64,000 nt of DNA from Allium sativum (taxonomy: Eukaryota > Streptophyta > Magnoliopsida > Asparagales > Amaryllidaceae), in assembly GCA_030737875.1 (NCBI GenBank), contig CM060918.1, positions 773,878,552 through 773,942,551 of the forward strand, read 5' to 3'. A program made the translations under genes and the position numbers. Position 1 is the first letter of the stretch. Each line of letters begins with the position of its first letter. The notes under the pieces were generated by a model. It saw only the letters and a program-made list of their open reading frames with translations, was not told the origin of the DNA and did not search any database. Of the stretch, positions 13,058 through 23,609 are shown in pieces.

Positions 13058-13957
13058 AATATATATTAAATTATTTTAATTCTCCATAAAGTCACTTTCT
13101 AATTCGAATCCCAAATCGAACCCACCGACTGTCGTCCCCTAGCTAAATACCCTCATTCCAAACACAATGGGATATGTTTCGCTAGCCAATTCGGCTGTTT
13201 CAATCAGTTTTCGTTTAAATTAAAATATAAATCATTATATTGAATTTTAAACTTACATTTCAATTTACCAGGGACATATACTGACTCTAAAAATTCCCAA
13301 AAAATATTTTCAAGCTTCGTATTGACGATACGACTCTAACAAAACTAATTTCGTCAAATTCCGAGACCTTTTGAAAAATGGTCATTTTCTGGCCGATCGA
13401 AATTGACTGAAACTGTCAAAATGCGTTTTCCTGTGCCATGCTCACATATTGATTCATAAAATTACGAATTTTAGAGTCTATAAATTACTTGACATCACTG
13501 ATCCAACAAAAGTGGTTTCGTCGAAAACGAAGGTCATTTGCAAAATTTCCATTTTTAAGGGCCAAAATTCCACAACGACTATTCTGAATTTTCAACTGGG
13601 CGTAACTTTTTATTCCCGCTATGAAATTTCAATTTTTCGGATTCGTTGGAAAGATATTCTCAAATAGATTCTAATATTTTTCGTTTAGCTAAAATCCGGT
13701 TTATTTTTGAATCCTGTACATTCATTTGAAATTTGAAATCGAATTCTCGAACTACCGCACCATTTTCAATTCCTTTTATAATTAAAAATAATTATTTATA
13801 TTCTAAGGTCGATTCAAATAAAAATATACGTTCTAATTCTATTCAAAATAGATTTCTCGTCGTCATTATTTAAAATAATTCATTTTAAATATTCAAAATT
13901 CATTAAAATTGCCAAAATAAAAAATTTAAATTGGCTTAGATTTCCGGGTTATTACAA

Positions 13958-13970
13958 TCTCCCCCACTTA
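13958..13970 (-). other. Polypurine tract (plus-strand primer)
   Basis: The minus strand reads TAAGTGGGGGAGAT directly before the 3' LTR start, preceded by GGGGACGAAAAGTT. That is the usual GGGGACGAAA...GGGGGAGA context of plant gypsy 3' LTRs. Confidence 0.85.
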
Positions 13971-14981
13971 AAACTTTTCGTCCCCAAAAAGGAACGAAGC
14001 TGAAAGTTGTTTAACCAATCAACTCAACTTCCATTATTTTCATTACGGGTTAAGTTCTTCAACTTTTCAGTTTCTAAGAACTTTTCAAATTTTTCAAAAA
14101 TTTGGCTAACACCCTAAATTTTCGAAAAATTTCGCCATAACCTCCCCTGCACCGGGAGCTTTGGGATATTCCAAATAGCCTCCTATGGCCCTCACCAATC
14201 CAAAAAGAATAAGAAACAGCCAAGCGGCTAGCCAATCGACTCATAAAATCATCAAAAACCCAAGAAATACAATAAACATGTACCTATTTGTCGGGCAAAC
14301 AATTTTATTCCTCTTCTCTAGCCTCCTTGCTATGACCTGTTCAATGTAAATACATGTACAAGCATGCAAATGCGATAAATTTTCAATACAATCCACTATT
14401 GGGTTCAATTTGGCTAAAGGTTCAACATTTAATTAATCAAACAATAATCAGACAACACAACCAGTAATCAATTAGTTGATTATCTTTTCAATCACATAAC
14501 TATAATACATATCCAAAAAATCAGATTTTTGATGCCAAATCACAACAATAATCCCTATCTAGCTTTGGTTCTCACACCAGTCAATTGGAATCATATAGAA
14601 ATCCCACCTTCGAAACACGAAAATAAATTCTGATGATGACGCGTCAATCATCAGAATCATGTCCGAGCGACTAGAGTGTGATTCTATATCTATCCAGTAT
14701 ATTAAAACTTCGAATACATGTGGATCAGACGTATACGCAAAATCTTTATATACTGGACTGTCCAAATTCAATACAAAATACACAATCATATACGAATAAT
14801 TGATTTAAATTTTCAAAACAAAAATTGTTTTCATTTTAAAAATATACTCTTCACACTCGTTCTAGGATACTACTGATCCCATCTCTAACGAGTCGTTCTC
14901 ATTGGATATTACTAATCCTATTTTTGATGAATTCTTTCGTTTGGTTCTAATATGTCTTGTTCTCGAGCTTTGTAAACCAGA

Positions 14982-14993
14982 GCTCTGATACCA
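14982..14993 (-). other. Primer-binding site, initiator tRNA-Met
   Basis: The minus strand reads TGGTATCAGAGC three bases after the end of the 5' LTR. This 12-mer is complementary to the 3' end of plant initiator tRNA-Met and fixes the orientation of the element. Confidence 0.93.
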
Positions 14994-14996
14994 AGC

Positions 14997-15780
14997 TGTT
15001 ACGACCCGAAATCCCCCTTACGGGAAATCGCGGCTTGTACTAAGAACAACCCACATTGGAACGAAAACAGAAGAACATTTCATTGCTTATTACAACAATT
15101 CATCAGAATACAAGAATATACAGAGTATGAATAAATATTACACATTTAATAAATATCAGAGATTTACCAGTTACAATGCAGCAGAAAAATAATACAAAAC
15201 ACAACTGAAAGAGATATACAGATACAGAGCTTTCCGGATATCATTCCAGCTGCAAACCAGGTTACTAAATATAAATCTACACAACCAAAACTACTAGCTG
15301 CCCATGTCAAAATAAGGGCACCCAGAGTTTAGGTTAAAACAATAAACTCCAGGTCAGTCATGTGACTGGTGTGGGAACTAAAACATTTATTAATCTTTAT
15401 TTTTAAGTTAGGTAAATCAAGGGACCACGCCGTATAACACGGAACGGGTTTCTCCCAAGAATACCAGTACATAAATCAACAGCGCAATCCTAAATAAAGA
15501 ACAATGAAGCAATTATAAGACTCAGGTCCCATCACACAATGCAACACAAGCCGGAGGATAGGGTTTAACCTTATAATAGCCAAAGAATGCTTGATATGCT
15601 AAATTTCATGTTTTATTATTACTATAAGTGTATAATGTTAAAACAATTTCAATCATAAGTATCAATCATAGACGGCATAAGTGCCCCATACCACTATGTC
15701 GTCATATATAGGTTTACAACTAAAACTACAAAGTCGCGTATTGGAAGTCGGATTTCCATCTATGAACCAAGGTAAGGGAT
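14997..15780 (-). repeat. 5' LTR (LTR B), distal segment
   Basis: Closely matches the start of LTR A from 7610 onward (TGTTACGACCC...). It is cut at 15780 by the nested gypsy element; the target duplication GGGAT is 15776-15780 and 26341-26345. Confidence 0.93.
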
Positions 15781-16949
15781 TGTAACACCCCACCTCTGCT
15801 AGGGTCACTCACAATGGGAATGCACTAGTTTTGGTGGAGTATTATCTAGGTAAACATGCACACAGATATCACAAGGCAGAACATAAATAAAGCAGAGGTA
15901 GAAATTAAAAACCGACTTCTTATTATTTCCAAGAAAAGAGTCAAAAGCTCATATATCCAAGATACAAATTATTCCATTACATCAAGTTCATAGTAAAGAA
16001 GCATAAACTTAAAACAAAAGTAAATTATTCCCCATAAATAGTAGAAGCAGCCATAGCATAGCCCAAGACCAAACCGTACATGAGCTGTTAGAAAGCAAGC
16101 TAAATCCAAGCTAAGAGCTAGTGTTTCCTCCCTGAGAACCTGGGGGAAGAAACGAAAGAAAAAAAGGCGAAAGAAAAAGGGTCAGTCATAAAGACTGGTA
16201 TGCCCTAGTGACTTTCAGCATGAAAACTAGTAAAGGTAACATGATATGAGAAAACAGGAATTAAACATAAGGATGATAACAGAACTGGTAGGATAATTAA
16301 GATAACAAGATAAGTCAAGTCTAGCATCGCATGTTCAAGGTTCGCTGCACCAATTGTACTAGTATTCTAACCCATGTCAAGTATTAACCATGAAATGATC
16401 CCTTGGCCCAGTATCATGAAGTGACCCATTACGGGGTCCTACGGTACGATCTATTAATCGATCGGCTCCCTATAAGTCCTAGCTCGTCATGTGTCTGTGT
16501 CATACGGTCCTATCCTGAAATGTAGTTACCTGTGCTAGGTCCACCATAGGGTGTATCAAGTCCTATGGTGCCAACCACCGACACGAATCAAGCACGCACA
16601 GTGTAAATCTGTGGGTGCCTAATGCCTGCTTTTTCAACTCCGCACTACGTGCACGACCATAGCCCGCCTGAACCTACAATGGCGCACCTACTCAGCCGTC
16701 ATTCTGTTCGCTTACAATCAGCCCAGTAATCGTGCCCCACCCTGCCTAGTCCTAGGGTATCGTGATACATCTAAGTGGGTTACTGCTGAAAAAGACCGCG
16801 TAACTAGGGTTTCTAATGGGTTAAGTGTTGTCATTCAAATTCTTGACTTAACCCTATCCAGATCGTGTATCAAGTTGGTTAAGTGTGTTCAAGCTGTTCA
16901 TGACTTAACCCTATCATGTGGCATTAATTCATTAGTGCATGCCAACCTC

Positions 16950-17150
16950 TCACATTAGACTGACTGTTGTGGTTACTGGATTTGCCAGGCGGTCCCGGGC
17001 AGATTTACACCACAACATAGTTTAACCTCGGGTTTTACGTGCGATATGACCAACTATCCACATTGGATCCTATTATTTGCAGCCATTGGATTTGCCGGGC
17101 GGTTCCGGCAGATTTACACAGCATACTCAACCCACCTCGAGTTGGCCATT
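16950..17150 (-). repeat. Duplicated GC-rich module in LTR
   Basis: Two units of about 110 bp, each with TGGATTTGCCGGGCGGTTCC and CAGATTTACAC (first near 16978, second near 17088). The other LTR has the same pair near 24805 and 24915. The gag-only element carries a diverged inverse-orientation pair at 33861-34085, so the duplication predates the split of the two families. Confidence 0.75.
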
Positions 17151-18088
17151 TTCAAGTTTATCTAATTGTCATTCCCACGTTCCAGTTTTCATGTCTAGAT
17201 TCATGTCCAGTTTTCAGGTCATGTTTCATGTCGAATCGTGTCTAGTTCATGTCCATATTCAGGTTCAAGTCATAACGACGTTCTTGTTCAAGTGTAAAGC
17301 TAATTTATGTTTTGCCTAGTCTACCCAAATCGTATTCCCATCGCACGTAAGTTCGAATCGATACAAATATATCTAATAGGGAATAACATAAAAAGGAACG
17401 AGTATAAGGTGGAAAAAGTGATTACTAGCATAGCATGATATGACTTGAAATAAAAGATTAAAACATTACTGGCATATGGAATATTGGCCTCAAACATAAG
17501 GATTCCAATTCTAGCAAAACAAGGTACTAGTCAAGATAACAGTTGTCATAAGGTGATAGTATAGTCATGGTAATGATTGACATAAGATGATAGTATAGTC
17601 ATGGTAACGATTGACATAAAGTGATAGTATAGTCATGGTAACGATTGTAATAAGGTGATAGTCATAAACATGTGACTAATAGCAGATTCAACATGATAAT
17701 AAGAGGGGTTTCTCTTTTTAATTTACAACATGAGTAGGCCCCAAATCAATGTCATAGTAATATCCAAGAGTCAAGATCCAAGGTGAAAGAGAATGAATGT
17801 AAACAGTCATCATACATAGGTCCAATTTCAATTTACATCATATTCATATTACATTTATAGTTTAAATCTAAAAATAACTGGGGCTTACAGATCGTGGTTC
17901 GAGAATTAGAAAAAGAGAGTCGATGTTAAATATGCTTAGTCAAGTCCTAATAGAAATCCCCAAATCAGCAATTCCCTTAACGTAGTCTCAACGTAGAAGA
18001 AGCAGTCCCTCTCTCAAACTTTTCAACCAGAATCAGAGCAGTATAAGGTCAGAAAGAATTTTGTGTAGAGAGACTGTTGTTTGGGGCT

Positions 18089-18098
18089 GTATTTATAG
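18089..18098 (-). promoter_or_regulatory. Predicted TATA box (nested element, 3' LTR)
   Basis: The minus strand reads CTATAAATAC followed by a leader with CAGTCTCTCTACAC, about 440 bp into the LTR. The other LTR has CTTATAAATA at 25930-25921. Confidence 0.7.
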
Positions 18099-18169
18099 GG
18101 TCAGGTCAACGAATGTGGACAGAAACGAGGCCAAATACATCAAAATGAATCCAGCTTCAGAAATGGGCT

Positions 18170-18260
18170 CGGGCACCAGGTCGACCCCCAGGTCGACACT
18201 ATGGTCGAACTGGCCCTGGGTAGGTCGACTACATAGTCGACCCCCAGGTCGACCTGGTCC
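18170..18260. promoter_or_regulatory. GTCGAC-box cluster
   Basis: Several AGGTCGAC and TAGTCGAC boxes (GTCGAC is itself a palindrome) within about 80 bp next to the E2F-like palindrome. The other LTR (25995-26065) has lost some of them. The gag-only element has related boxes on the TATA side of its palindrome (32280-32345, 38140-38190). Confidence 0.65.
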
Positions 18261-18283
18261 TGGGCGGGAAATTTCCCGCCCAG
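18260..18283. promoter_or_regulatory. Perfect 24-bp palindrome with two E2F-like sites
   Basis: Core GGGCGGGAAATTTCCCGCCC (18262-18281), extended by two further paired bases on each side. Each half contains TTTCCCGC, matching the plant E2F/DP consensus TTTSSCGC. It lies about 165 bp upstream of the TATA box. The copy at 26067-26090 has one mismatch, and related palindromes sit at 32254-32277 and 38111-38134. Binding is inferred, not shown. Confidence 0.75.
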
Positions 18284-18533
18284 TCCATTTGGAGGTTTGA
18301 AATTCGAATTTTGAATTTGAATTGAGCTGTTTTTGAACTTGAAAACTTCTGAAAACTTCGAATGGTCATAACTTGGTCATACGAACTCCGATTCTCAAAA
18401 ACTCGGACTCGTTTCTAAGCAGAATTTCGAGACGAACGCAATGGCGCAACCCGTTTCCCTTGATTCTTATTTTAAAAATTAATTCTGCCCTGATTTATGG
18501 ATATTATATGTTATAAAAACACGGGTTGTTACA

Positions 18534-18551
18534 TTCTCCCCCCCTTAAAGG
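18534..18551 (-). other. Polypurine tract of the nested element
   Basis: The minus strand reads CCTTTAAGGGGGGGAGAA right before the 3' LTR, preceded by GGGGACGAAAT. Confidence 0.9.
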
Positions 18552-19145
18552 ATTTCGTCCCCGAAATCTCCTAGTTAGGGAGGATGTGTCCTACCATCCA
18601 TCATCCATCTACTCAAAGCATCATCCACAGGCAGCCACTGTCCTTAAAAGATTTCTAGTGCTGTATGAACATATGCAGAGAGTGTGTGTCTATGTACTTA
18701 TCTAATGCAAAAGATCAGGCGGTTACTGATTCAGTAAACCTCCTTAATGCAAAATATGTTAGTGTCATGAATCTAATATGTATGCAAATTCCTAGCATAG
18801 TTCATAATCTCTACATGTGTGCATAGTCATTCATCCATATGCAACATCCAAGTGATAGCATAACCAGTTCCATCCATGTACAAGTATAAGCACCCATGCA
18901 TATGCAACATGAAAATGTGACTGAGCCGATCTAGTGCCTAATGTGTGTCATGCATCCATTAGCAACCACTTGCAACCATTTGCAAACATCAACCATAACA
19001 TGTTTCAATCACATATTTACATCCATATGGTTCTACCTAAGGTTCTCAAGATAAGATCAAGAAGATAACAAGACAAACGTAGATATTAGAAGCATGATAC
19101 GAAAAGGTTTTCAAGTTTATAGGAAAAAGAGATCGAGAATGTACC
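18552..19145 (-). other. 3' untranslated region of the nested element
   Basis: Non-coding stretch between the chromodomain stop and the PPT. It aligns with 37290-37850 of the gag-only element (shared blocks around GGCACTAGATCGGCTCA and GATGCATA-type repeats), which links the two families. No gene seen. Confidence 0.7.
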
Positions 19146-19667
19146 CTAAAAAAGAATTAGGTAAAGCAGGCGTATCTTCTCTTCGGTTTCCCAAGTTGCG
19201 TCTTCTTGGGTTTCACTCCATTGCACTATCACTAGCTTAACTTCTCGATTCCTTAGCTTCTTAATCTCCGTTCCTAAGATACAAATCGAAACTCGCCTCA
19301 ATGTTGCTTCTTTTTCCACCTTTACGTCTTCAAGGATGCTTGGCTCAACCACTTCGGCTGACTCATGCAAACACTTCCGAAGATGCGAGACGTGAAAGAC
19401 ATTGTGCACCCCAGCCAGCTTCTCGGGTAAGTCTACCTTATAGGCCATCTGTCCAATCCTCTCAGTGATGGGGAACGGTCCTACAATCCTTGGTGCTAGC
19501 TTTCCAACTGCTCCAAAACGAACTACATTGCGTAACGGAGAAACTTTTATAAAGACGATATCTCCGACTTCGAACTCTAGGTTTGTCCTTCTCTGGTCCG
19601 CATAAGATTTCTGTCTATCTTGGGCTGTTTTCATCCGTCTTCGTATCAACAAGTTGGCGACTTGCAC
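19146..19667 (-). pseudogene. pol: Integrase C-terminal part plus chromodomain (nested element)
   Basis: A 173-codon frame. The first half is the integrase C-terminal region: DRQKSYADQRR, then EVGDIVFIKVSPLRNVVRFG, KLAPRIVGPF and VFHVSHLRK. The end (KLRNREVKLVIVQW ... ATWETEEKIRLLY) is a chromodomain, which in chromoviruses directs integration to heterochromatin. The frame begins abruptly: the roughly 30 residues normally between the GRPC-SPTCW segment and the DRQKSYAD segment are missing, so a deletion with frameshift separates it from the integrase core upstream. The terminal IRLLYLILF is a decayed form of the usual YPHLF-like end. Not functional on its own. Confidence 0.9.
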
Positions 19668-20636
19668 GGTCTTCCATATAGGGCTTCGAACGGTGCCATT
19701 CCGATGCTAGCTTGGTAACTGTTATTATATGCAAACTCCATGAGAGGAAGATGGTCTTCCCAAGTACCACCACAGTCAAGAATACACAGCCTCAGGAGAT
19801 CTTCTAGTACACTATTTACCCTTTCGGTTTGTCCATCCGTCTGTGGGTGATAGGCCGTGCTCAAGTTCAGTCGTGTTCCCATTGCTTCTTGTAGACTATT
19901 CCAAAACTGGCTAGTGAAAATTGGGTCACGATCACTAACTATACTAGAAGGAACTCCATGCAATCGTACTATCTCTCGAAGGTAAATAGATGCTAGCCCT
20001 GATGCGGTCCTCTTGCTTTTTCACTGGAATGAAGTGAGCGCTTTTCGTGAGTCTATCAACTATGACCCATATGCTAGTATCTCCCTTCCTTGACCTAGGC
20101 AGTCCATCCACGAAATCCATCGAGATACTCTCCCATTTCCATTGTGGAACCTCCAAAGGATGTAATAGCCCACCGGGCTTCTTCGACTCGGCCTTTACTT
20201 GTTGGCACACCATGCACTTCGAAACGAACTCTGCCACGTCCTTTTTCATTCCCGCCCAAAAGAACATACGTTTAATATCCCTGTACATCTTATCCCCTCC
20301 GGGATGTATAGTCATTTTCGAGTGGTGCGCCTCTTCGAGAACTTTCCTTACTAGGTCTCCCACTTGTGGGACACATAGCCTTCCATCATGCCTTAGCCAT
20401 CCCTTGTCATCTATGGCATACCTACTGAGGTGACTTAACGTCTCACCTCTAATCAGCTTGTCCATGATTTCGACTAACTGTGGGTCTTCCTTCTGTGAAG
20501 TCCCTACTTGATCTAGAAGTGTAGGTCTTAACTCAAGAGATGCAAACGTAGCAGTCAATGACTCAACAACAGGTGTAAAATCAAAGGTTGCTATAAACTC
20601 AAGGCTTTTCATTTCAACAAACAAGGGGCGCAAAAT
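19646..20636 (-). pseudogene. pol: Integrase zinc-binding and catalytic core (nested element)
   Basis: The zinc-binding part shows HHSKMTIHPGG ... CMVCQ, with the paired H and C residues kept. The catalytic core has the first Asp in SMDFVDGLPRS, the second in [14 protein letters not shown] and the Glu in [15 protein letters not shown], so all three catalytic residues are present. They are split by a frameshift near 19985 (the upstream frame runs out at 19944, the downstream one opens at 19963). The core ends at [13 protein letters not shown], where a deletion joins it to the C-terminal frame. Integrase would insert the cDNA with a 5-bp target duplication, as seen here. Confidence 0.9.
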
Positions 20637-20639
20637 CAA

Positions 20640-20993
20640 CCTTTTTCTTCTTAGCGCATCCGCCACCACATTACCCTTGCCAGGGGTATAGGCTATATCG
20701 AAGTCATATGATGCCAAGAATTCCATCCACCGTTGTTGCCTCATATTCAAATCTTTCTGTGAGAAGAGGTACTTGAGTGATTCGTGGTCACTGTACAGCT
20801 CGAACCTCTCCCCTAGAAGATAATGGCGCCAAGCTTTAAGTGCAAAGACAATCGCGGCCAACTCCAAGTCATGCGTGGGATAGTTTTTCTCATGGACTTT
20901 AAGTTGTCTGCCCCCGTAGCATATTACTCTTCCTTCTTGCATTAGGACGGTGCCTAATCCCGTGCTGCACGCATCTGTGTACACAGTAAACAT
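20640..20993 (-). pseudogene. pol: RNase H domain (nested element)
   Basis: First part of the frame running to 19944. YTDACSTGLGTVLMQ carries the first Asp, [21 protein letters not shown] the Glu and LYSDHESL the second Asp. The end, [12 protein letters not shown], corresponds to the usual ADALSR. The domain itself is uninterrupted, but an in-frame stop lies just upstream (21069). Confidence 0.9.
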
Positions 20994-20996
20994 CTT

Positions 20997-21842
20997 ACCT
21001 CCATCGGGTAATGCTAAGACTGGAGCTGTGGTGAGGGCTCTCTTAAGTCTCTGAAAAGTAGCATCACATTATAGGTCCCATGCAAAAGGTAGGTTCTTCT
21101 TTGTTAACTTAGTAAGAGGGGCTGAAATCTTAGTGAAGTCCTTAATGAACTTCCTGTAGTAGCCCGCCAAACCGAGAAAGCTCCTCACCTCCGTTGCATT
21201 CTTAGGAATTTTCCAGTCTTGTACCGCAACTACCTTTGCGAGGTCCACAGCTATGCCTTGCTTAGAAACTACATGCCCAAGGAACCGAACTTCCTTCCTC
21301 CAAAAATGGCATTTGGAGAACTTATCCTTTAACTGGTGTGCTCTAAGCGTTTCCATGACTTCCTTGAGATGCCTAGCATGCTCTTCTTAATCTTTTGAGA
21401 AGATCAAAATATCATCCACGAAAACTACCACAAACTTGTTAAGGAACTTCCGAAACACCCTACTCATCAAGTCTACAAAGTACGCGGGTGCATTCGTTAA
21501 CCCAAACAGCATGACGAGCCATTCGAAGAACCCGTCCGGAGTCCTAAACGCAGTTTTGTCAATGCTATCCTCAGCCACTCTGAGCTGATGGAATCCTGTG
21601 GCTAGATCGAGTTGAGAGAAAACAGATGCTCCCACAAGCTGGTCAAACAGATCGTCGATTCTTGGTAGCGGGTGCCTATTCTTCTTTGTCAGCTTATTTA
21701 ATTCACGATAATCTACGCACAGACGAAGTGATCCATCTGCCTTAATAGCGAATACCACCGGAGCACCCCATTCAGAAATGCTTCGCCTTATGAAATTTTT
21801 CTCAAGCAACTCGTTAATTTGTTTACTGAGCTCTCTTCTTTC
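20997..21842 (-). pseudogene. pol: Reverse transcriptase (nested element)
   Basis: The frames 21809-21387 and 21356-21069 are in the same reading frame, separated by single stops. Motifs in order: [66 protein letters not shown], the catalytic box [13 protein letters not shown] with both Asp intact, [19 protein letters not shown] and [14 protein letters not shown]. Stops replace one residue at 21843-21845 (after RHMAP), 21387-21389 (after IFSKD) and 21069-21071 (after FAWDL). Confidence 0.93.
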
Positions 21843-22511
21843 TCACGGGGCCATGTGCCTAACGGGCAATGAAACTGGCTTGGCATTATCAACAAGATAA
21901 ATTCGGAACTCTATCTCGCGTTTAGGAGGTAATCCCCTCACTTCATCAAAGACATCTGGATATTCTCGGACCACTCTTACAGATTGCAAATTTTCGTCGG
22001 ACGAGTCAAGGGATTCAAGATAACATAACATGACCGGACCCTTAGGGTTACAAGAAATTTCAAGGGTATTGCCAAGGCGAGTCATGAGCCTCACTACCCT
22101 TCGTTCACAATCAAGAATGGCTCCATAATCGGACAACCAATCCATTCCTAGGATCAAACCGTATCCCATAAATCCGAGAACATAAGCATTACACGTGAAT
22201 TCTACACTTAAGATAGAGATCCTCAAATCCACACACATCATAGATAAATGGGTGGAGCCCCCAATTGGATTTGAAACTATAACGGGATCCTCAACCAGAC
22301 TAGTATTTAGGTGCAGATTTTCAACAATATCAGAAGAAATAAAAGTATGCGATGCGCCAGAGTCAAATAAGGTTCGAACAGGAAAGTCAGAAATGTAAAC
22401 AAGGCTTTCTATGGAAATATTACTACCTCGTTCAGGAGCTAGAGTGGTGTTGAGAGCATGCAACTGCCCTCCAGAAGGTCCTGCTCGCTGGGTCTGCCCT
22501 TGCCCCTGCCC
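21843..22511 (-). pseudogene. pol: Aspartic protease and linker (nested element)
   Basis: In frame with gag upstream and RT downstream. The active-site triad is FDSGASHTFIS (Asp near 22364), followed by the conserved YGLILGMDWLSDYGAILDC. The C-terminal part (REYPDVFDEVRGLPPKREIEF) is the linker to RT. It would process Gag-Pol. Bounded by a stop at 22512 after gag and another at 21843. Confidence 0.9.
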
Positions 22512-23417
22512 TTACTTCTTAGGGCAATCCTTGCTGATGTGTCTAGTATCTCCACAATGAAAGCATTCACCCAACTTCCTCTTCTTCTTTCTACATTCTT
22601 TAGCTAGATGTCCAGTAATACCACAGAAGTTGCACTTCCTCGTCTCACGTGATTGGTTGTTGCTCTTGTTATTTTTGTTATTCTTGTTGTTCCCCTTCTT
22701 GAAGTCAGCTTTCTTATTCTGAGTTTCATTAGGCTTAACCTCATTCTTGCTATTCTTGTCTTCCTTATGGAGTAGAGCCATATCCACCAAGTTTTCAAAG
22801 GTCGCCCCCATGGGTATATGAGTTAGGGCCAAGCTGTGTAGTGGCTCGTTCAATCCTCGAGCAAAGCGTACAGCCTTTTTCTGGGCTGTGTTGACCAAAT
22901 CCAAGCTGAACCGAGCAAGCTGATTAAACTTATTCACGTACTCCCTAACAGACATGTCCCCTTGCTTGAGTGCTAGAAACCTCTCCATCTGAAGGTTCAC
23001 CTCTGCTGACAATAAGAATTTAAGCCCAAACCTTTCTCTAAAGTCTGCCTAAGTCTCAACTGGCCTGGTAGCGTTGGTGACTTCCCACCAAAATGCAGCT
23101 TCTTCTTTCAACAACCATGCTGCCAACTGGACTTTCCTATGGTCCTCCATATCAAAGATAATGAACAAGTCGTCTGTCTCCTTTAGCCAGTTTCATGCCT
23201 CAATGAAGGTTTCAGTTCCAATGAAGTTCTTGCCGCCCACGGCTTTAAAGTCTTTGCATATTTTGGCAAAGGCGGTACCAGGAGGAGGAGGAACCGCAGC
23301 CACTGGGGGAGGAGGAGAAGGGATGTCTACCGTGCCCGAGTCGTTGACCCTGGCTTCTAGGTACCTTCGGAACCATCCAGGCATGGGTTTTCCCTCAGGA
23401 AGGTTAAGATCGGCCAT
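22512..23417 (-). pseudogene. gag: Gag (nested element)
   Basis: Starts at MADLNLPEGKPMPGWFRRYLEA, matching the start of the gag-only element (MSGDLNLPEG). Pro-rich segment, capsid-like region with VREYVNKFNQLARFSLDL and HIPMGATFENLVDMAL, a basic Lys/Asn-rich linker, then two intact CCHC zinc knuckles (CNFCGITGHLAKEC and CFHCGDTRHISKDC). Stops interrupt it at 23193-23195 (an Arg codon in the relative) and at 23049-23051 (probably Trp TGG to TAG). A stop at 22512 separates it from protease. It would form the virus-like particle. Confidence 0.92.
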
Positions 23418-23595
23418 GCTGAAAAACAAAAAGAAAAGATTCAAACGAGGAAACAAAGGAAAGTGCTAATGGCTTTTTGGGGAATAACCTTTTTAAACAT
23501 AAAACTTTTCTTGAAAAAAAAATTCTTCTTTATAAACGGTTTTGAAAATAGTTTCAGAAGGTTTTTAAAACTTTTGCCCAGCCTGGTAACCTTCT

Positions 23596-23607
23596 GCTCG
23601 GATACCA
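23596..23607 (-). other. Primer-binding site (nested element), one mismatch
   Basis: The minus strand reads TGGTATCCGAGC two bases after the 5' LTR. It differs by one base from the initiator tRNA-Met match TGGTATCAGAGC seen at 14982-14993 and 35668-35679. Confidence 0.85.
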
Positions 23608-23609
23608 AA

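Larger units (their letters stand above)
7610..13956 (-). repeat. 3' LTR (LTR A) of the giant-LTR element, 6,347 bp
   Basis: An uninterrupted copy. On the minus strand it runs from TGTAATAACCCGG at 13956 to GGGTCGTAACA at 7610. In transcription order it holds the U3, a TATA box (13047-13057), a GC-rich leader (12985-12718), a 24-bp array, a 31-bp array, an ATTCAACACATGAAT array, a long AT-rich stretch and the GC-richer conserved block (8990-8350). It contains no convincing protein gene. Confidence 0.9.
13957..14996 (-). other. Non-coding interior of the giant-LTR element
   Basis: The whole 1,040 bp between the two LTRs. It has a PBS at one end and a PPT at the other. The longest minus-strand frame (14789-14559, 76 codons) has no recognisable motif, and no zinc knuckle, protease, RT or integrase motif is visible in any frame. 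It presumably holds dimerisation and packaging signals, which I cannot identify by eye. Confidence 0.8.
15781..18533 (-). repeat. 3' LTR of the nested gypsy element
   Basis: TGTAACACCCCACC...GGGTTGTTACA. In transcription order it holds GTCGAC boxes and an E2F-like palindrome (18260-18283), a TATA box (18098-18089), a leader, and two copies of a GCCGGGCGGTTCC-type module (about 16975 and 17090). The roughly 22-bp length difference from the other LTR is mainly a deletion in the GTCGAC cluster of the other copy (near 26010). Confidence 0.93.

Noticed and set aside
7610..15780. 7610-13956 and 14997-15780 as a two-copy tandem duplication of unrelated sequence
   Set aside because: PBS, PPT, TG...CA ends and the CTTGT duplication around 7610-31932 show that they are the two LTRs of one element, the second interrupted.
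20047..20433. 128-codon plus-strand ORF
   Set aside because: Antisense shadow of the integrase and RNase H linker region of the nested element.
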